NCBI GenBank assembly: GCA_044359955.1
Contig: JBIKLF010000011.1
Span: 3,630-67,629, forward strand
Length of the DNA: 64,000 nt
Reading direction: 5' to 3'
DNA from: JACTMZ01 sp044359955
GTDB taxonomy: Bacteria; Verrucomicrobiota; Verrucomicrobiia; Chthoniobacterales; JACTMZ01
Shown: one piece after another, positions 52,602 through 60,739 of the stretch
Layout: every line of letters starts with the position of its first letter
How positions within the stretch are numbered: the stretch's first letter is position 1
Made by a program: the position numbers and the translations under genes
Notes under the pieces: generated by a model
What the model saw: the letters and a program-made list of their open reading frames with translations, nothing else
Databases searched by the model: none
Told to the model about the DNA's origin: nothing

Positions 52602-53237
52602 ATGCGCAAACCTCTCCTGCTGCTCGTCACCGCCCTCGCGCTCACTGCGCCGGCGCGATCCGCCATGACCAACGAATTGTCCGCGGCCGACCGCAGCAAA
52701 CTCGAGGCCGGAGAAAGCGTCCTCATCACGGTGGAAAAACCGGGGGCCACCTGGCCCGAGGTCCGCATTTACCGCAAGGTGAAGGCCACGCCGGAGGAAG
52801 TGACCGCCCTCTTCCTCGACTACGAAAACGCCGACAGCTTCATCGACAACCTGAAGTCCGCCGTAGTGGAAAATGAACCGGACGCCAACACCAAGGACGT
52901 GCGTTACACCGTAAAGCTGCCGGTCCTCTTCACCATCAGCTACCTGGTGCGCAACCGCTACGAAAAGGCCCCCGGAGGCTACACCGTGCACTGGAATCTC
53001 CTCGAATCCCTCTTCGCCAAATCCGCCGTCGGCAAATTGCGGGTCGAACCCCACGGTGACACCGCTGTGATCTGCTACGCCAACCACGTGGAACCAGCCA
53101 CCTCCCTCGTGGCCGGTCTGCGCGGGCAAGCCATCAAGGAAGCCTCCAACACGGTCGATGCCATCGTCCAAGAAGCCGAGCGGCGCCACGCCAAGTCGGG
53201 TAAGGTGCCAACTCCCGCGGGCCAGCCCGCCAACTGA
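52602..53237 (+). CDS. secreted SRPBCC/START-like protein
   Basis: About 211 residues from ATG 52602; an in-frame ATG 52566 precedes. Signal peptide LLLLVTALALTAPARSA. KVKATPEEVTALFLDYENAD, VRYTVKLPVLFTISYLVRNR and SLVAGLRGQAIKEASNTV match the SRPBCC (START/polyketide-cyclase) fold often annotated in exported proteins. Possible lipid or hydrophobic ligand binding; role unknown. Confidence 0.75.
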   Translation: MRKPLLLLVTALALTAPARSAMTNELSAADRSKLEAGESVLITVEKPGATWPEVRIYRKVKATPEEVTALFLDYENADSFIDNLKSAVVENEPDANTKDVRYTVKLPVLFTISYLVRNRYEKAPGGYTVHWNLLESLFAKSAVGKLRVEPHGDTAVICYANHVEPATSLVAGLRGQAIKEASNTVDAIVQEAERRHAKSGKVPTPAGQPAN

Positions 53238-54115
53238 AGATTCCCGCGGAAAACTCGCGGAGGCAAACCAACGCCGTGCCCGCACCCGAGAACGGCTTGA
53301 ATTTCGCGGTCGGGAAGTGGCCAGAGCCGGCAGAAACATCTTGTCGGGGACTCACCGGCAGGACGGGACCGGGGCCGACCGCAGTCAAAGCCAGTTTTTC
53401 TAAACCGGAACCATGCAAAACATTCTGCCATTTCCGGCGCTGCCACCGAGGCGCGCCTGGGCGAGAGTTGATTCATCCCAACGTCCTTTGGCTTTTCGAC
53501 TACGAGTGGTAGGGCTGGGCCTCCGGACCGGCCGTGTCAAATCCCAGAGAATGTTCGCGGTCGGCCCAACCGGAACGCAGTGAAGATGGCCCCTAGGCAA
53601 AGGTCCAACCCTACCCGGGGGGCCGAAGGACAAAGTCCCAAGGCGATGGGCCCTCGGCCTGCTCGGCTCCGCCTCGCAAGCCAGCGCCCCCTCCCACTTC
53701 ATCCTTCATACTTTCTACTTTTCCTCTCCGCTTTCCGCTTTGATCTCGCCCTCCGGCGATCCCGCTACGCGGCTGTCGCTTCGCGCCAGTCTATTTGGTC
53801 GCCGCGGCGACCTATCTTCGGCTTCGCCTCCGGTTCGCTCCGCTCGGTTCCGCTCTCCGGTCTCCCTCCCCCTTTCTCCTTCATCCTTCATACTTTCTAC
53901 TTTTCCTCCCCGCTCGCCGCTTTCAGCTCTCCGCTCTCCGCTCTCCGGTCTCCGTTTCCCCCTTTATCCTCCTAGTCACGCCGTAAACGTTCGCCACGGC
54001 AAACGCGAAGGCGGATCATCCTTCATCCTTCACACTTCATACTTCGAATCCCCCTCCCCGCTCCCCGCGCCTCCTCTCACTTGACTTGTCCACATTTATG
54101 GCCATATTTAAGCCC
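53238..54115. repeat. composite repeat spacer, start of repeat-rich region
   Basis: 878 bp without a gene I can support. 53563-53597 shares AACCGGAACGCAGTGAAGAT with 29891 on. TTCATCCTTCATACTTTC tracts at 53698-53725 and 53879-53905; palindrome GTCGCCGCGGCGAC at 53798-53811; a GTCACGCC...AAGGCGGATC unit (R2) at 53975-54020. Strongly pyrimidine-rich on the + strand. Confidence 0.75.
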
Positions 54116-54388
54116 ATGACTCACACCGTTAACATTGCTGTTTTAAAAAACAGCTTGAGTGAGTTTATCGGCAAAGTGCAATCCGGGGATTCGGTCCTGA
54201 TTTGTTCACGCAACAAACCCGTCGCGAAAATCATGCCGCTGCCCACCCGCACAAACTGCTCGACCAAAGCCTTCGATCCGGCCGTCAAAATCCTCGCCGA
54301 CCTCGAAGGACCAGCCATCCCGGCTGAGGACTGGGGAGTGTTAGCCGCCGCCGGCAACCCTCAACCTAAAAACGGAGATGAGAGTTGA
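54116..54388 (+). CDS. Phd/YefM-type antitoxin
   Basis: 90 residues from ATG 54116 (ATG 54098 and TTG 54086 possible). VNIAVLKNSLSEFIGKVQSG then SVLICSRNKPVAKIMPLP are the Phd-family N-terminal DNA-binding motif; the C-terminal part (EGPAIPAEDWGVL) is the toxin-binding tail. Unusually, 145 bp separate it from its PIN partner. Confidence 0.82.
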   Translation: MTHTVNIAVLKNSLSEFIGKVQSGDSVLICSRNKPVAKIMPLPTRTNCSTKAFDPAVKILADLEGPAIPAEDWGVLAAAGNPQPKNGDES

Positions 54389-54533
54389 CCGATGAGGGTT
54401 GAGAGATTGGGCAGCAAGGCGATACGCCGCAGCCCAGCATCACCCTTGGGGTGACGGAGCGGAAATGAGCAAGCCTTTGATTTTCAGTCCCTCATCCCTC
54501 AACCATAGACCCTCAACTTCCTTTCTAGGCTCA

Positions 54534-54923
54534 ATGATCCTGCTCGATACCTGCGCGTTGCTCTATCTTGCAGCGGCACCTGAGCGACTCAGCACCAAGG
54601 CACTGGAGATGGTCGCTTCCCGCGACCAAATCATCCACTGCTGCCCCATTGTCACCGCGGAACTTGCCTGCTTGCAGGAACGGAAAAGGATCCACCTTCC
54701 ACAGCATTGGAAAACGTGGTTTCGCACCCAAGCCGATCGGAACGGGTGGAACATTATCCCTATTTCACTCGAAATTATCGAGGAGGCCTACGCCTTGCCC
54801 GAACCCATCCACCGTGATCCCGCGGACCGCATCATCATCGCCACCGCACGGATGGAAAATCTGACCATCATCACGACCGATCGCCTCATTCTCGACTACC
54901 CCCACGTCAAATCCCTGAGCTGA
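54534..54923 (+). CDS. VapC-type PIN-domain toxin
   Basis: 129 residues from ATG 54534. MILLDTCALLYLAA (Asp5), TAELACLQER (Glu43), HRDPADRIIIATARM (Asp95/Asp98) and IITTDRLI (Asp116) are PIN catalytic residues. Pairs with the Phd-like antitoxin at 54116, but with a 145-bp gap rather than the usual overlap. The gap contains GATGAGGGTTGAGAGATT and CCCTCATCCCTCAACC, inverted to each other. Confidence 0.85.
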   Translation: MILLDTCALLYLAAAPERLSTKALEMVASRDQIIHCCPIVTAELACLQERKRIHLPQHWKTWFRTQADRNGWNIIPISLEIIEEAYALPEPIHRDPADRIIIATARMENLTIITTDRLILDYPHVKSLS

Positions 54924-55290
54924 TCTCTCTCCTTCAGCCCGTGAAGGGCGAAGCATACTTCACCGCCCCCCCCCGTAAGCGCCAAGGCGGATCCCCCCAC
55001 TCAAGTTCGGCTAAGGCCCGTCTCCGGTTCGCTCCGCTCGGTTCCGCTCTCCGCTCTCCGCTTTCCGGTCTCCTTCATACTTCATACTTCATCCTTCATC
55101 CTTTCCTACCTCCCCCTCCCCCCCTCGTTTCGTTGACTCGCTCGCTCCTGCTCGTCTCGCCTGCGGTGGCCTGCGGCCATCTGCCCCGAGCGCCCTTCGT
55201 TAACTTCGTTACCTTTTGTTAAAAAAACCTCTGGCAACCTCTCGCTTCAAAATAAATTGAATATCCGAAAAACCATGCCATCTTGCCCCC
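54924..55290. repeat. composite repeat spacer with R4 copy A
   Basis: TTCATACTTCATACTTCATC tract at 55074-55112, then an ~105-bp unit (R4) at 55124-55228: it opens TCGTTTCGTTGACTCGCTCG, has GGTGGCCTGCGGCCATCTGC, and closes CCTTTTGTTAAAAAAAC. Copies at 57998-58104, 60901-61031 and a 3' part at 62880-62911. No gene. Confidence 0.8.
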
Positions 55291-56070
55291 ATGCCCACCG
55301 CCTCCTCGTCTCCCTCAGTCACTCAGGTTTGCCATGGGCTGTCTCCGTCCGCCGCGGCGGACTCCGGCTCAAGTTTCCAGCCTCAGCCTTCGACTGATCC
55401 CACTCAGGCCTCAGGTCTCCCGCCTCAGCCCTATTCTCGACCCTCCACTCAGGTTTCAAGTTTCCAGCCTCAGCCTTCTAATCTTCCACCCTCCCCCCCC
55501 CCCATGCCCACCGCCTCCTCGTCTCCCTCAGTCACTCAGGTTTCAGGTCTCATCCCTCAGCCTTCTAATCTCCCTCCCGCCGAGCAATTCAGCGACGGCC
55601 TGGCTGAAATCTTCTCCGACCTCGCCGACCTCTTCGGCAACCCCCGCTCCGTCGGCGCCATCTACGGACTCCTCTTCGCCTCCGCAGAGCCCCTCACCAT
55701 GGACCTCATCGCCACCCGCCTCGGCCTCAGCATGGGCTCCGTCAGCCAAGGCCTGCGCACCCTCGAAGACTTCGGTGCCATCGAACGCCACGGACAAAAC
55801 GGCGAACGCACCGCCCGCACCTACCGCGCCAAGCACATGCTCAAGCCCCTCATCGCCGGCTTCGTCGGCCAACGCGTCGTGCCCCGCCTGGACGCCACCA
55901 ACCAACGTCTCATGGACCTCGAAGCTCTCCTCAACACCCCTTCACTCCAGTCTCCCACTCAAGTTTCATCCTTAGCCTTCCGGCGCTCCCGCCTCGAACG
56001 CGTCGTCCAATGGCACGACAAAGCCCGCACCTTCCTCCCCCTCGCCCGCAAAATCCTCGGAGCAGGCTAA
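55291..56070 (+). CDS. GbsR/MarR-like regulator with repeat-derived N-terminus
   Basis: 259 residues from ATG 55291, or about 188 from ATG 55504. The C-terminal ~170 residues form a GbsR-like winged helix: GNPRSVGAIYGLLFASAEPL, MDLIATRLGLSMGSVSQGLR and LEDFGAIERHGQNGERT. The first ~90 residues are Ser/Pro/Gln low complexity in which MPTASSSPSVTQV occurs twice, encoded by the same CTCAGGTTTCAAGTTTCC-type tracts as the spacers. A further tract (SLQSPTQVSS) sits inside the C-terminal third. Regulatory target unknown. Confidence 0.7.
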   Translation: MPTASSSPSVTQVCHGLSPSAAADSGSSFQPQPSTDPTQASGLPPQPYSRPSTQVSSFQPQPSNLPPSPPPMPTASSSPSVTQVSGLIPQPSNLPPAEQFSDGLAEIFSDLADLFGNPRSVGAIYGLLFASAEPLTMDLIATRLGLSMGSVSQGLRTLEDFGAIERHGQNGERTARTYRAKHMLKPLIAGFVGQRVVPRLDATNQRLMDLEALLNTPSLQSPTQVSSLAFRRSRLERVVQWHDKARTFLPLARKILGAG

Positions 56071-56662
56071 AGACCCCTTTTTGCGCCCCCGCGCAGCACA
56101 TTTCGATTCTGCTAGGTCGCACGCCATCTGACGCCACGACCAAGGGCGGCAGCTTGTTTGAATTCTCTCTCCCGTGCCTCCGTGAGAGCCACTCCCTCCG
56201 ACATTCCTCATTCAAAATCCAACATTAACCATCGCGCCCTCCTCGCCTCCGTGAGAGCCCTTCTGTTTGATCGAGAGTTTCCTCCGTACTTTAGTCGCCG
56301 CGGCGACCCGCTGGCTCATCATCCAAAATCCAAAATTAAACATTAAACATCGCGGCCTCCGGCCGCCCCCCTTGTCACGCCAGCTCGCCACGCCGCAAGC
56401 AAATGAAGGCGGGAGTCGCGAAGCGCGACGGCGGATCCGCTTTCCGGTCTCCTTCCTCCTTCATCCTTCATCCTTCCTCCTTCATCCTTTCTCCCTCTCT
56501 CCCCCTTCCTTTTTTCCACTCAAGTCTCCAACTCAAGTTTCCGCCCTAATCTTCTTCCCCCTCACTCAGGCTTCAAGTTTCAAGTTTCAGCCCTCCGCCT
56601 CAGCCTCCGGCCACCCCCCCTCCGAGCCGTAAACAAATTAACTTGCCCGCCAACTCGTCCCG
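56071..56662. repeat. composite repeat spacer
   Basis: 592 bp: CCTCCGTGAGAGCC (56175, 56247), palindrome GTCGCCGCGGCGAC at 56294-56307, R3 unit at 56318-56368 (CATTAAACATCGCGGCCTCC), R2 unit at 56374-56439, TTCATCCTTCATCCTTCCTC tract at 56455-56500, and CTCAGGCTTCAAGTTTCAAG tract at 56565-56600. The order R3-R2-R1 recurs elsewhere. No gene. Confidence 0.8.
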
Positions 56663-57313
56663 ATGAATGGTGACCGACGTGACGACCGACCGCGAAACCT
56701 TGTTGGAATTGATCCGCAAGCAGCCGCCCATGAGCTCCGAGCGATTCTGGCAGCAAGTGGAGAAGGCGAGGGAATTGTCGCCCAACTTGGAGCCCTCAAC
56801 TCTTGGGCAGACAACACCGGTCGAAGAATCCCTGCAGACTACGACCTGAGTCAGGCCAGGCTCGGCGGCTTGGAACACTACGTCTGGAAGGACAGCTCCG
56901 AGAGCATTGTCAGAAAATTCACTTACGGAGGGACATTCGGTCGAACCGTCCGGAGCATAGGGCAAGGACTCGTTCCCGCCACGCCGCTCGAATATTTGGT
57001 TCGCTGGGCAAATCACAATGCCCTCTTTCCGCCCATCACCCGCATCAGCGGTTTACTTGAGGCAAGTCGTGACGGATTGGCGATCCTCATCGAACAGGAA
57101 GCCTTGCTCGGCGACCTTCCATCCACGTCCGACGTCGAAGCATTTCTGCGCAGCGCCTCCTACACGCCGCTGGCCTCCCATCCTTACGCATGGCAAAACA
57201 AAGAAGCCGGCTTCGCACTTTTTGACGCACGCCCCGCAAATTTTGTCAAAGTTGCCAGCGTGCCGATACCATTCGATCTGATCGTTGTCCCTCTCGAAAA
57301 CCTCCGCAAGTAG
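56663..57313 (+). CDS. hypothetical protein (convincing only in its second half)
   Basis: 216 residues as written from ATG 56663, but the first ~55 residues are Arg-rich and look like a shadow of 56667-56849. From about residue 57 it reads as protein: GRRIPADYDLSQARLGGLEH, PLEYLVRWANHNALFPP, SVPIPFDLIVVPLENLRK. I do not recognise the family. Either it starts internally at a non-ATG codon or one base has been lost or gained near 56800. Confidence 0.5.
   Translation: MNGDRRDDRPRNLVGIDPQAAAHELRAILAASGEGEGIVAQLGALNSWADNTGRRIPADYDLSQARLGGLEHYVWKDSSESIVRKFTYGGTFGRTVRSIGQGLVPATPLEYLVRWANHNALFPPITRISGLLEASRDGLAILIEQEALLGDLPSTSDVEAFLRSASYTPLASHPYAWQNKEAGFALFDARPANFVKVASVPIPFDLIVVPLENLRK
56667..56849 (+). 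CDS. short hypothetical ORF, possibly the 5' part of the next gene
   Basis: 60 residues: TDRETLLELIRKQPPMSSER and FWQQVEKARELSP look like real protein, better than the overlapping frame at the same positions. The second half is less convincing. The downstream frame (stop 57313) looks real only from about 56830, so a frameshift or an overlapping pair is likely. Confidence 0.4.
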   Translation: MVTDVTTDRETLLELIRKQPPMSSERFWQQVEKARELSPNLEPSTLGQTTPVEESLQTTT

Positions 57314-57462
57314 AACCATCTCGCCGCCCCCCCCATTCATCATCCAAAATCCAACATTCATCATTAAACCTCTCCGCTTCGCTCCGTCATTCATCATCCA
57401 ACATTAAACATTAAACATCGCGGCCTCCGGCCGCCGCCCCTCCCATTCATCATTAAACATTA
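57314..57462. repeat. R3-type repeats
   Basis: CATCATCCAAAATCCAACAT and CATTAAACATTAAACATCGC followed by GGCCTCCGGCCGC; several partial copies end to end. Confidence 0.75.
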
Positions 57463-57825
57463 ATGAATGAAAGCACTCACAGTAAAAACAACCCTATCGT
57501 TGATCTTACGTACAAGTTCGCCCTGGACGTCACCGCGATTGCCAGCCTGTTGCGGCGGAAAAAAGAGAACGATCTTGCTTCGCAGCTTTGGCGTGCCGGC
57601 ACGAGCATCGGCGCCAACGTTGAAGAAGCGCAAGCTGCCCAGAGCCGGGCAGACTTCCGATCCAAGATGAGTATTGCGGCCAAAGAAGCACGAGAAACCA
57701 ACTACTGGCTGCGCCTTGCGAGAGATACCCGTCTATTGGATCCGGTTCAAGCGAAGGACATCATCGCTCAGATCCAGAGCATCATGAAAATCCTGACCTC
57801 CATCGTAAAATCCAGCTCAAATTAA
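57463..57825 (+). CDS. four-helix-bundle protein (S23/IVP type)
   Basis: 120 residues. YKFALDVTAIASLLRRKKEN, LASQLWRAGTSIGANVEEAQ, RSKMSIAAKEARETNYWLRL are the recognisable blocks of the four-helix bundle family found in 23S rRNA intervening sequences and also as free genes. Function unknown; the only single-gene module in this region with a clear fold. Confidence 0.88.
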   Translation: MNESTHSKNNPIVDLTYKFALDVTAIASLLRRKKENDLASQLWRAGTSIGANVEEAQAAQSRADFRSKMSIAAKEARETNYWLRLARDTRLLDPVQAKDIIAQIQSIMKILTSIVKSSSN

Positions 57826-58206
57826 TCCATAATCCAAAATTAAACATTAAACATCACGTCCTCCGGCCGCCCCCTCATTCAAAATCCAACATTCAAAATC
57901 CAACATTCAACATCGCGGCCTCCAGCCGCTTTGCTCCGCTCCGTCATCCAAAATTCAAAATTAAACATTAAACATCGCGGCCTCCGGCCGCCCCCCCTCG
58001 TTACGTTGACTCGCTCGCTCCTGCTCGTCTCGCCTGCGGTGGCCTGCGGCCATCTGCCCCGAGCGCCCTCGCGCTCCGGTGCTCGTTACCTTTTGTTAAA
58101 AAACCTCTGGCGCGCATTCAAAATTCATCATTCAAAATTAAACATCAAAAAATCCCCCCTTGCTTCAAGCGCTTGTTCCCTCCTCATTTTCTGCTAAATT
58201 GAACTC
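57826..58206. repeat. composite repeat spacer with R4 copy B
   Basis: Three or four R3-type units (57828-57998, CATTAAACATCGCGGCCTCC) then R4 copy B at 57998-58104, ending CCTTTTGTTAAAAAACC. The last ~95 bp (58110-58206) contain ATTCATCATTCAAAATTAAA and no gene before the DUF433 start. Confidence 0.8.
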
Positions 58207-58431
58207 ATGAGCACAGTTGAGCGTATAACCATAAACCCTCTTCAATGCGGTGGAAAACCATGTGTGAGAGGTATGCGCATTAGGGTCAAAGACGTTCTTG
58301 ATATGCTCGCCGGTGGAGCAACATCGGAGCAAATCCTCGCAGACTACACCGACTTGGAGCCCGAAGATATTCGCGCCTGTCTTGCCTATGCAGCGCGGTA
58401 TCTTGACCATCCGGTTTTGGTAGCTGCCTAA
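58207..58431 (+). CDS. DUF433 antitoxin candidate
   Basis: 74 residues. INPLQCGGKPCVRGMRIRVK and YTDLEPEDIRACLAYAARYL are the DUF433 pattern. Followed 2 bp later by a DUF5615 gene on the same strand. Confidence 0.85.
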   Translation: MSTVERITINPLQCGGKPCVRGMRIRVKDVLDMLAGGATSEQILADYTDLEPEDIRACLAYAARYLDHPVLVAA

Positions 58432-58433
58432 GA

Positions 58434-58766
58434 ATGCGCTTTCTCATAGATGCGCAGTTACCGCCCTCGCTGGCGCGGTGGCTGGGAGAGCGCGGATATT
58501 CTGCTTCTGCGGCACGCGACGAAGGTTTGCGCGATGCTGACGATGGCAGCATCTGCAATTTTGCGATAAAAGGCATGTGGATCATCGTGACCAAAGATGA
58601 AGACATGGTCGACCGCGCGCTTGCCTCGGCAGCAAGTCCACGCGTGGTATGGCTTAGAATCGGAAACAGCACTAACCCCGAACTTTTTCAATGGCTGGAA
58701 TCACTGTGGTCACGAATCGTCGCTCAACTTGACGAAGGCCAGCATGTCGTGGAAGCCCGCCGCTAG
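58434..58766 (+). CDS. DUF5615 PIN-like toxin candidate
   Basis: 110 residues. MRFLIDAQLPPSLARWLGER, DADDGSICNFAIKGMWIIVTKDEDM, VVWLRIGN: the DUF5615 pattern with acidic residues at Asp6, in DADD and at KDED. Paired with DUF433, as in 44635-45206 but in the opposite orientation and not close in sequence. Confidence 0.85.
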   Translation: MRFLIDAQLPPSLARWLGERGYSASAARDEGLRDADDGSICNFAIKGMWIIVTKDEDMVDRALASAASPRVVWLRIGNSTNPELFQWLESLWSRIVAQLDEGQHVVEARR

Positions 58767-59205
58767 TCCCCCCTTAAGCGGCTGCGGTCCGCAGCCGGCA
58801 AAACATCCTCTTCCATCATCCCCCATTTGGTCGCCCTGGCGACCCGTCTCGCAGACTCGGCTGTGGCCTGCCTTTCCCTCCGCGTCCTCCGCACCTCCGG
58901 TTTCCCCCTTCATCCTTCCCACTTCTTCCTTCATCCTTTCCTCCTCCCCCCGCCGCCCCCCTTGTCACGCCGTAGTCGCGAAGCGCGAAGGCGGATCCTC
59001 CTTCCTCCTCTTAGTCACGCCGTCTCGCCATCCAGTTTAGTCGCCGCGGCGACCCGCAAGCAAATGAAGGCGGGAGACGTTCGCCACGGCGAACGCAAAG
59101 GCGGATCATCCTTCATACTTCCCACTTCATCCTTCATCCTTTCCCCCCCCTCCCCGCCCTCCACTCAAGTTTGCCAACAGCCAAAAGGACGCATAAACTC
59201 CAGTT
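58767..59205. repeat. composite repeat spacer
   Basis: GTCGCCCTGGCGACCCGTCT (58830) palindrome variant, TTCATCC tracts, R2 units at 58964-58998 and 59014-59108 (the second with a CGTTCGCCACGGCGAACG palindromic core and GTCGCCGCGGCGAC at 59040-59053). 439 bp, no gene. Confidence 0.8.
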
Positions 59206-59460
59206 ATGACCACCACCTTGGATTTGCCAGAAGATCTCGTAAGCGAGGCCAAGCGAAAAGCTTCCGGCCGAGGCGAATCTTTGCAGACCTTTGTTGTCGA
59301 GGCCATTCGCTCACGTCTCGAAGCCGCGGCGACACTAGGGAGTACACCGGCAATCATGGACTTCGCCGGAATATTTAAATCCTCCCGACAAGAATCTCTG
59401 CGCATCATGGAAGCAATCGAGGAAGGGTGCGAGCAAGTCCGCGCCGGCGACTGGACGTGA
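59206..59460 (+). CDS. VapB-like RHH antitoxin
   Basis: 84 residues. TTTLDLPEDLVSEAKRKASG and SLQTFVVEAIRSRLEAA fit an RHH antitoxin; the tail (FAGIFKSSRQESLRIMEAIE) resembles the toxin-wrapping portion. Overlaps the PIN toxin start by GTGA. Confidence 0.8.
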   Translation: MTTTLDLPEDLVSEAKRKASGRGESLQTFVVEAIRSRLEAAATLGSTPAIMDFAGIFKSSRQESLRIMEAIEEGCEQVRAGDWT

Positions 59461-59834
59461 TTTACGACACCAACGCCGTGTCGGACTTCTTGGACGGCAT
59501 TCCTGCCGCCATAGAAAAAGTTCAAGCCGCCACTTTTCACGGTCTCCCGGTTATCGTGATGGGCGAAGACCTCTACGGGCTAAAGTCCTCCCGGGAGCGC
59601 ACAGTGCGCGAACCGCGCTTCTTAGATTTTACGCGCACCTGTCGTCTACTTTCCGTCACGCCCACCACCGCAATGCATTACGCGAACATCCGCCATCGCT
59701 TACGCCTTGCAGGCACGCCTATCCCGGAAAACGACATCTGGATTGCCGCACTCGCCCTCGAGCACCAACAACAAGTCCTCACCAACGACAGACACTTTGA
59801 TATTGTTCCAGGTATCGATCGCATAGGTTGGTGA
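59457..59834 (+). CDS. VapC-type PIN-domain toxin
   Basis: 125 residues from GTG 59457 (GTGA overlap with the antitoxin stop). VIYDTNAVSDFLDG (Asp4), GEDLYGLKSS (Glu), TPIPENDIWIAALALEH (Asp) and VLTNDRHFD (Asp) give the PIN acids. Full length. Predicted RNase toxin. Confidence 0.88.
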   Translation: MIYDTNAVSDFLDGIPAAIEKVQAATFHGLPVIVMGEDLYGLKSSRERTVREPRFLDFTRTCRLLSVTPTTAMHYANIRHRLRLAGTPIPENDIWIAALALEHQQQVLTNDRHFDIVPGIDRIGW

Positions 59835-60186
59835 GCTGCCTCCTCCGCGATCTCCGGCCATTCGGCCTCCGGTTCCTGTTTCCCCCTTCATACTTCATAC
59901 TCCATCCTTCATCCTTCCCCTACTCAGGTTTCAAGTTTCAAGTTTCAGCCCTCCTCCTCCCCCCCCCCCCGCCCCCGCCGCCCCCCTCGTCACGCCGTAG
60001 CCGTTCGCCACGGCAAACGCAAAGGCGGATCATCCTTCATACTTCATCCTTCATACTTTCCTCCCCCCCCCTCTCCGGTCTCCGCTTTCCGCCCTCCGCT
60101 TTCCTCCTTCCCCCTTCATCCTTCATCCTTTCTCCTTCATCCCTTCCGCCACGGCGACCCGCTACGACTCCACGGCGGACCCTCCC
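59835..60186. repeat. composite repeat spacer
   Basis: 352 bp: TTCATACTTCATACTCCATC and CAGGTTTCAAGTTTCAAG tracts, an R2b unit at 59989-60032 (CGTTCGCCACGGCAAACG core), more TTCATCC tract to 60140. No gene. Confidence 0.8.
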
Positions 60187-60549
60187 ATGAATCTTACCCA
60201 TTTTAAAGGCCTGCAGCTTCCGAACGGCTTTACTTTGCTCAAGATCGAACTTGTGGCGCCCCCCATGAGCGACGCCATCGGGCGGCCTGCCTTGGCCCGG
60301 GCAGTGGTCGAAGGCGACACCGTTTCCATCGATCTGGTTGCCGATCAAACGTCAGACGAATTGTCCGTCTCTATTTACCATGAACTCCTTGAAGCATTGA
60401 CCGTGGGCGTTCCGTCGCCACCGCAAGCGGTTTGCGATCTGAATGAAGCGGGATTTGAAAAAGCGGCCCAAGATGCACACCACCGACACGGCTTGGCAAA
60501 CCCGGATAACGTGCTAAACTTTCTCCATGAATTCGGCTTTACAGAATAA
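60187..60549 (+). CDS. unknown protein with HELLEA putative metal motif
   Basis: 120 residues. VSIYHELLEALTVGVPSPPQ has a HExxE-type motif, followed by FEKAAQDAHHRHGLANPDN and LNFLHEFGF. I do not recognise a named family; related-looking proteins with a HEVLEA motif occur elsewhere. A metalloprotease-like role is only a guess. Overlaps the next small gene by 23 bp. Confidence 0.55.
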   Translation: MNLTHFKGLQLPNGFTLLKIELVAPPMSDAIGRPALARAVVEGDTVSIDLVADQTSDELSVSIYHELLEALTVGVPSPPQAVCDLNEAGFEKAAQDAHHRHGLANPDNVLNFLHEFGFTE

Positions 60550-60739
60550 AGAATTCACACCACGCATCGAGTCCATCCAGCTTGCCGATGGGCGACGCGT
60601 CTTCCGAGTTCTCGACACGCTGACCGGTCTTTGCCTGGAGCGCTTCGCCGATCCGTCCAAGCCCGTTCGACAACAGACCGATAAACTCAGTGAGGCCCTG
60701 CGAGCCCTTCGGTCAATGCCCGTGTGCACCGCCGCCTGA
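60527..60739 (+). CDS. small unknown partner protein
   Basis: 70 residues: RIESIQLADGRRVFRVLDTL then SKPVRQQTDKLSEALRALRS. Overlaps the preceding gene by 23 bp, the arrangement of a two-gene module. Unknown function. Confidence 0.5.
   Translation: MNSALQNKEFTPRIESIQLADGRRVFRVLDTLTGLCLERFADPSKPVRQQTDKLSEALRALRSMPVCTAA

Noticed and set aside
55283..55975. Alternative frame over the GbsR-like gene (Pro/Ser-rich)
   Set aside because: Contains no HTH; the other frame carries the GbsR motifs.
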